Source: Bacteroidia bacterium (GTDB lineage: Bacteria; Bacteroidota; Bacteroidia; SXHM01). Taken from it: 42,148 nucleotides of DNA. This document shows, piece after piece, positions 39,439 through 42,148 of the stretch. The position numbers and the translations under genes are program-made. Positions within the stretch are counted from its first letter, which is position 1; each line of letters begins with the position of its first letter. The notes beneath the pieces were generated by a model, which had not been told where the DNA came from, made no database searches, and saw only the letters and a list, made by a program, of their open reading frames with translations. Location: the NCBI GenBank assembly GCA_020054035.1, contig JAGVLY010000011.1, positions 1-42,148 on the forward strand, written 5' to 3'.

Positions 39439-40362
39439 ATGAAAAAAGCTCTTACATTATTTCTTATTGCAGCGGCATTGGTTAGTTGCAAAAAGGATAA
39501 AGGCGGAAACATGAACTTTTCCATGCACTACACCACCTCGCCTGATGTATTTAAAACCGATGCCGCGCCCGATAGTTTATACACCGGTTTTGGTGATTAC
39601 ATAACCAGCGTAACACCTTCGCATTTTTCGGGAAAATTTAGGATGCTTGGCTTTCAGGATGCTGTTAGTCCGATAGACCAAAACACCAATATGCTGCTGT
39701 TTATTGATGGTAGTATGTCGAATGATGACCCCGCTCGTATTGCCGATTTTTCGAACAACGCGGTGGTTAGTTATTCGCCCGGACTTGCCGGCATTCAGGA
39801 CGACCACGGCCTGTTTACGGGCGAACAGATTGACTTTATCTATTTTTATTTTGATGTTATTTATTTTTATCAGGAGGTTGCCCTGCCTGCGCAGTATGAT
39901 ACCGTTACCCTTGCTATGTTTAACCGCAGTTATGGCAATGGCAACTTTGATTACCGCAGCGATTCGGTTAAGGTAAACAACATACTGAAGGTAGATTATT
40001 ATCCTCTTATCAGCTATGTTTTTAATGACGAAAACTACTGGCCGCAGTCTTATGTTTTTGGTAATTGCGATTCAACTTTTCTTTTTAATACGGAGCATAA
40101 TATTGTGCCTAACTCTGTTAACTGGCCCTTTGGAGGCTATACGCATGAATCAATAATCCGTAGTAACAACTACCAGATGGCAACGGTTAACACCCCCACC
40201 GAGGGCGAAACGGTGCAAATGACCGCTACCGTTGGTTTTGATACCCAAAACCTGATTCAGATTTATGCCGGTGCCGATAACATCCCTTACAACAGCGATG
40301 ATGTGTTTGTTTATGCTCCCAACTATTGGGAGCGGATACAGGCTAACCTGGTGGTGGAGTAG
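39439..40362 (+). CDS. Hypothetical exported lipoprotein
   Basis: A 307-residue protein that I do not recognise. The N-terminus (MKKALTLFLIAAALVSCKKDK) ends in a lipobox LVSC, so a lipoprotein is expected. The ATG at 39439 is preferred to the GTG at 39427. The mature part is rich in Tyr, Phe, Asn and Asp with alternating strands, and looks like a beta-rich extracellular or periplasmic domain. No enzyme motif was found. It has its own terminator (40396-40428), so it appears monocistronic. Stop codon is TAG. Confidence 0.75.
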   Translation: MKKALTLFLIAAALVSCKKDKGGNMNFSMHYTTSPDVFKTDAAPDSLYTGFGDYITSVTPSHFSGKFRMLGFQDAVSPIDQNTNMLLFIDGSMSNDDPARIADFSNNAVVSYSPGLAGIQDDHGLFTGEQIDFIYFYFDVIYFYQEVALPAQYDTVTLAMFNRSYGNGNFDYRSDSVKVNNILKVDYYPLISYVFNDENYWPQSYVFGNCDSTFLFNTEHNIVPNSVNWPFGGYTHESIIRSNNYQMATVNTPTEGETVQMTATVGFDTQNLIQIYAGADNIPYNSDDVFVYAPNYWERIQANLVVE

Positions 40363-40395
40363 GTTTTTCTTTTACCACTAAGGCGCTAAGATTTT

Positions 40396-40428
40396 AAAGC
40401 CCCTTTCGCCACAGCCGAAAGGGGCTTT
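40396..40428 (+). terminator. Rho-independent terminator
   Basis: AAAGCCCCTTTCG (40396-40408) pairs perfectly with CGAAAGGGGCTTT (40416-40428), then GTTTTTT follows. It ends the 39439 gene. Confidence 0.93.
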
Positions 40429-40502
40429 GTTTTTTAACACCTTTTTATTTTATTTGCACCTTGTTATAACTGCTGAATTAGCAACCTTAAAAACAATATG
40501 CT

Positions 40503-41999
40503 ATGAGATTTCTGAACTTTTTCTTCATCATTTTTATGCTTGGTATGCTTATGCCGCAAGGGGTTTTTGCACAAAGCAAAAACCTTTTTGGCAAAGTGTA
40601 TATGATGACCAAGAATGGAAAAACCGGTATTTATGATAAAGAATATAAGAAATGGGCTATGGAGCAGATTTACGATTCTATTGTAAATGTGGGCATCACC
40701 TATTACTGTCACGAATATTCTCTTGATTATGATTATGTGGGATACATTAACGGTAGCATTACCCTTGCTGAATATCCCGGTAGCAAAAAACCAATAACCA
40801 ATATACAGGATTACAAATATCTGGGCGAAGGTAAAAACTGCCACGGACTTGCACTGAAGCGCACTAATAAATGGGCCTGGATACCGGGAAGCAAAACGAG
40901 TTCGGTTGCTGATGCTGAAACTATTTCTTATGAATTTGACAGCATTGCCCCTTTTAAACCGCTAAACCCTATATCGCTTGCGCATTATTTAATTGGTTAT
41001 AAAAACGGATATATGAATTTGTATGACGTTTACACCAAAGAAAAATTTATTGATAGCGAACAGATTATTTCTGTTTCGCCTATATACTCTCCGTTTTTTA
41101 ATACCTGGGAGGGTAGGGCCGATGCCATTATGATTAAAAATGCTGCAAACAAATTGGGCATAACCGTTTTTGGTCCGCGCCATTATATAAAACCCATAAC
41201 CCTGGCACCGCAATACGACCAGATTGAGATTGATACCCTAAAAACGTATATGTATTGCACTAATGTGGATAAAAACGTACTGGATATTTACAGTTTTTTG
41301 CTGCGGGTAGGAAGCCCCATGAAATTTACGCTCGAATACACTACAACGCCTGGCGGAGTAAACAACTTTTTTGCTTTTAAAAAAGAACAAGAACAACTGA
41401 AAAAAGAAGAAGAACTAAAAAAACAAAAAGCTAAGGAATATGCAGCAAAAACAGGCCTTACGGTAGAAGTTAAAACCAAAACACATACACTGAATGCGTA
41501 TCCCAGCTGGGCAGGCATTTTTAAAAACGCAGAAAAATATTCGGATTTACGTTCTGACTATGGTGATAAAAAGCCATCTGAACTATTTAATGAAGCGCCT
41601 GATGGTTGGCTAAAAGACGCATCATACGTTTATTCAATGCACATTAAATTTGAAGAAACAGAAAATTTTACTCTTGAAAAAAACAAGCAAAATTTTATAG
41701 CCTTGGCCATGCGAAGAAGCGAGCTGCCCAAAGAAAAAATTAAGCTCGTTGAGGAACAATTTACCCTGCCTGACGGACGAAAAGCAATGGTATTGTTTTA
41801 CGTGTGTGCCGATGCCCAAGGCATGGTAGGCGGCTATTATGTAGACTGCGATTTATCATTTGTATCCGAAAAATCGCCTACCACCATAACCTCTTACACT
41901 TTTTTTATTGATGGAGGTGCGCCCGAATTACCACAACAAGAGGCCGCTGCCTGGAAAGATTATTTTAAAAATGTGTTGCTGAGCATACGACCTAATTAA
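40503..41999 (+). CDS. Hypothetical exported protein with WG-repeat-like start and coiled coil
   Basis: A 498-residue protein that I do not recognise. The signal peptide ends near residue 23 (GVFAQS). The first ~80 residues carry WG-repeat-like units (KNGKTGIYDKEYKKWAMEQIYDSI), and residues 50-290 look beta-rich. A strongly charged stretch (KKEQEQLKKEEELKKQKAK, about 295-320) is likely a coiled coil. The C-terminal part (about 330-498) has DGRKAMVLFYVCADAQGM and SEKSPTTITSYTFFIDG. No catalytic motif was found. It begins 75 bp after the preceding terminator and is probably a single-gene unit. Confidence 0.75.
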   Translation: MRFLNFFFIIFMLGMLMPQGVFAQSKNLFGKVYMMTKNGKTGIYDKEYKKWAMEQIYDSIVNVGITYYCHEYSLDYDYVGYINGSITLAEYPGSKKPITNIQDYKYLGEGKNCHGLALKRTNKWAWIPGSKTSSVADAETISYEFDSIAPFKPLNPISLAHYLIGYKNGYMNLYDVYTKEKFIDSEQIISVSPIYSPFFNTWEGRADAIMIKNAANKLGITVFGPRHYIKPITLAPQYDQIEIDTLKTYMYCTNVDKNVLDIYSFLLRVGSPMKFTLEYTTTPGGVNNFFAFKKEQEQLKKEEELKKQKAKEYAAKTGLTVEVKTKTHTLNAYPSWAGIFKNAEKYSDLRSDYGDKKPSELFNEAPDGWLKDASYVYSMHIKFEETENFTLEKNKQNFIALAMRRSELPKEKIKLVEEQFTLPDGRKAMVLFYVCADAQGMVGGYYVDCDLSFVSEKSPTTITSYTFFIDGGAPELPQQEAAAWKDYFKNVLLSIRPN

Positions 42000-42148
42000 G
42001 AACACAGATTCCCTTCTGTTTACTGATTTTCCACAGTAGCTATTTCGCTCTAATCTCGTCCTAAACGTTTTTTCGAAAAATAAAAGCTATTGATTTCATT
42101 GGATAAATGTTAAAGGATTTGACAATTTCAAAAAAGAACCCCTTGTAA
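42000..42148. other. Right edge, nothing recognised
   Basis: The last 149 bases are AT-rich and hold no supported gene or clear hairpin. Confidence 0.5.

Overview
The window looks like a chromosomal piece of a Bacteroidota bacterium, probably from the Sphingobacteriia/Chitinophagia side and possibly a metagenome contig. The evidence is several secreted proteins with type IX secretion (T9SS) type A or type B C-terminal sorting domains, gliding-type adhesin modules, DUF4271 and DUF5777 proteins, a HemC-HemD fusion, promoters resembling TTTG-N17-23-TAnnTTTG, few Shine-Dalgarno sequences before genes, and moderate GC. No rRNA, tRNA, phage module or insertion sequence was recognised.

Layout. 1-1715: 3' part of a T9SS surface protein, with an unreadable left edge. 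1849-4410: a three-gene SiaB/SiaC/SiaA-like phosphorylation switch. 4412-10291 (minus): ferritin, DinB-like and VOC proteins, a patatin/Omp85 fusion, arsC, prfB with its programmed frameshift, and recX. 10381-12621: an MFS transporter and a split YeeE/YedE sulfur transporter. 12667-18608 (plus): pssA, purS, hemC-hemD fusion, a large type B T9SS protein and ribE. 18679-21554 (minus): a DUF5777 barrel, a YceI-like protein, a cytochrome-like lipoprotein and a reelin-like T9SS protein. 21743-23047: secreted serine hydrolase. 23048-26495: a long leader with a 15-G tract and five 43-nt repeats, an unrecognised gene, then a hexapeptide-repeat protein, a desaturase and a small membrane protein. 26498-29479 (minus): two toxin-antitoxin pairs, each flanked by copies of the 3' end of an amidase gene that itself carries an in-frame amber codon. 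29614-34274 (minus): mgtE, rsmA, nfu, a second HemD-like protein and DUF4271. 34283-38061 (plus): a DUF255/thioredoxin lipoprotein, a conserved small protein, a DEDD exonuclease and an MmcQ/YjbR protein. 38120-42148: a membrane protein, a broken DNA-binding gene and two unrecognised exported proteins.

Most of the genes are core housekeeping or envelope genes. The more unusual signals are the amidase-tail/TA cassette array (26498-28050), in which the repeated tail also appears to carry the promoter of each TA operon; the 43-nt tandem repeat leader (23132-23580); heptanucleotide tandem repeats that encode the signal peptides of three exported proteins; and dispersed palindromes, several of which sit on stop codons or inside genes.
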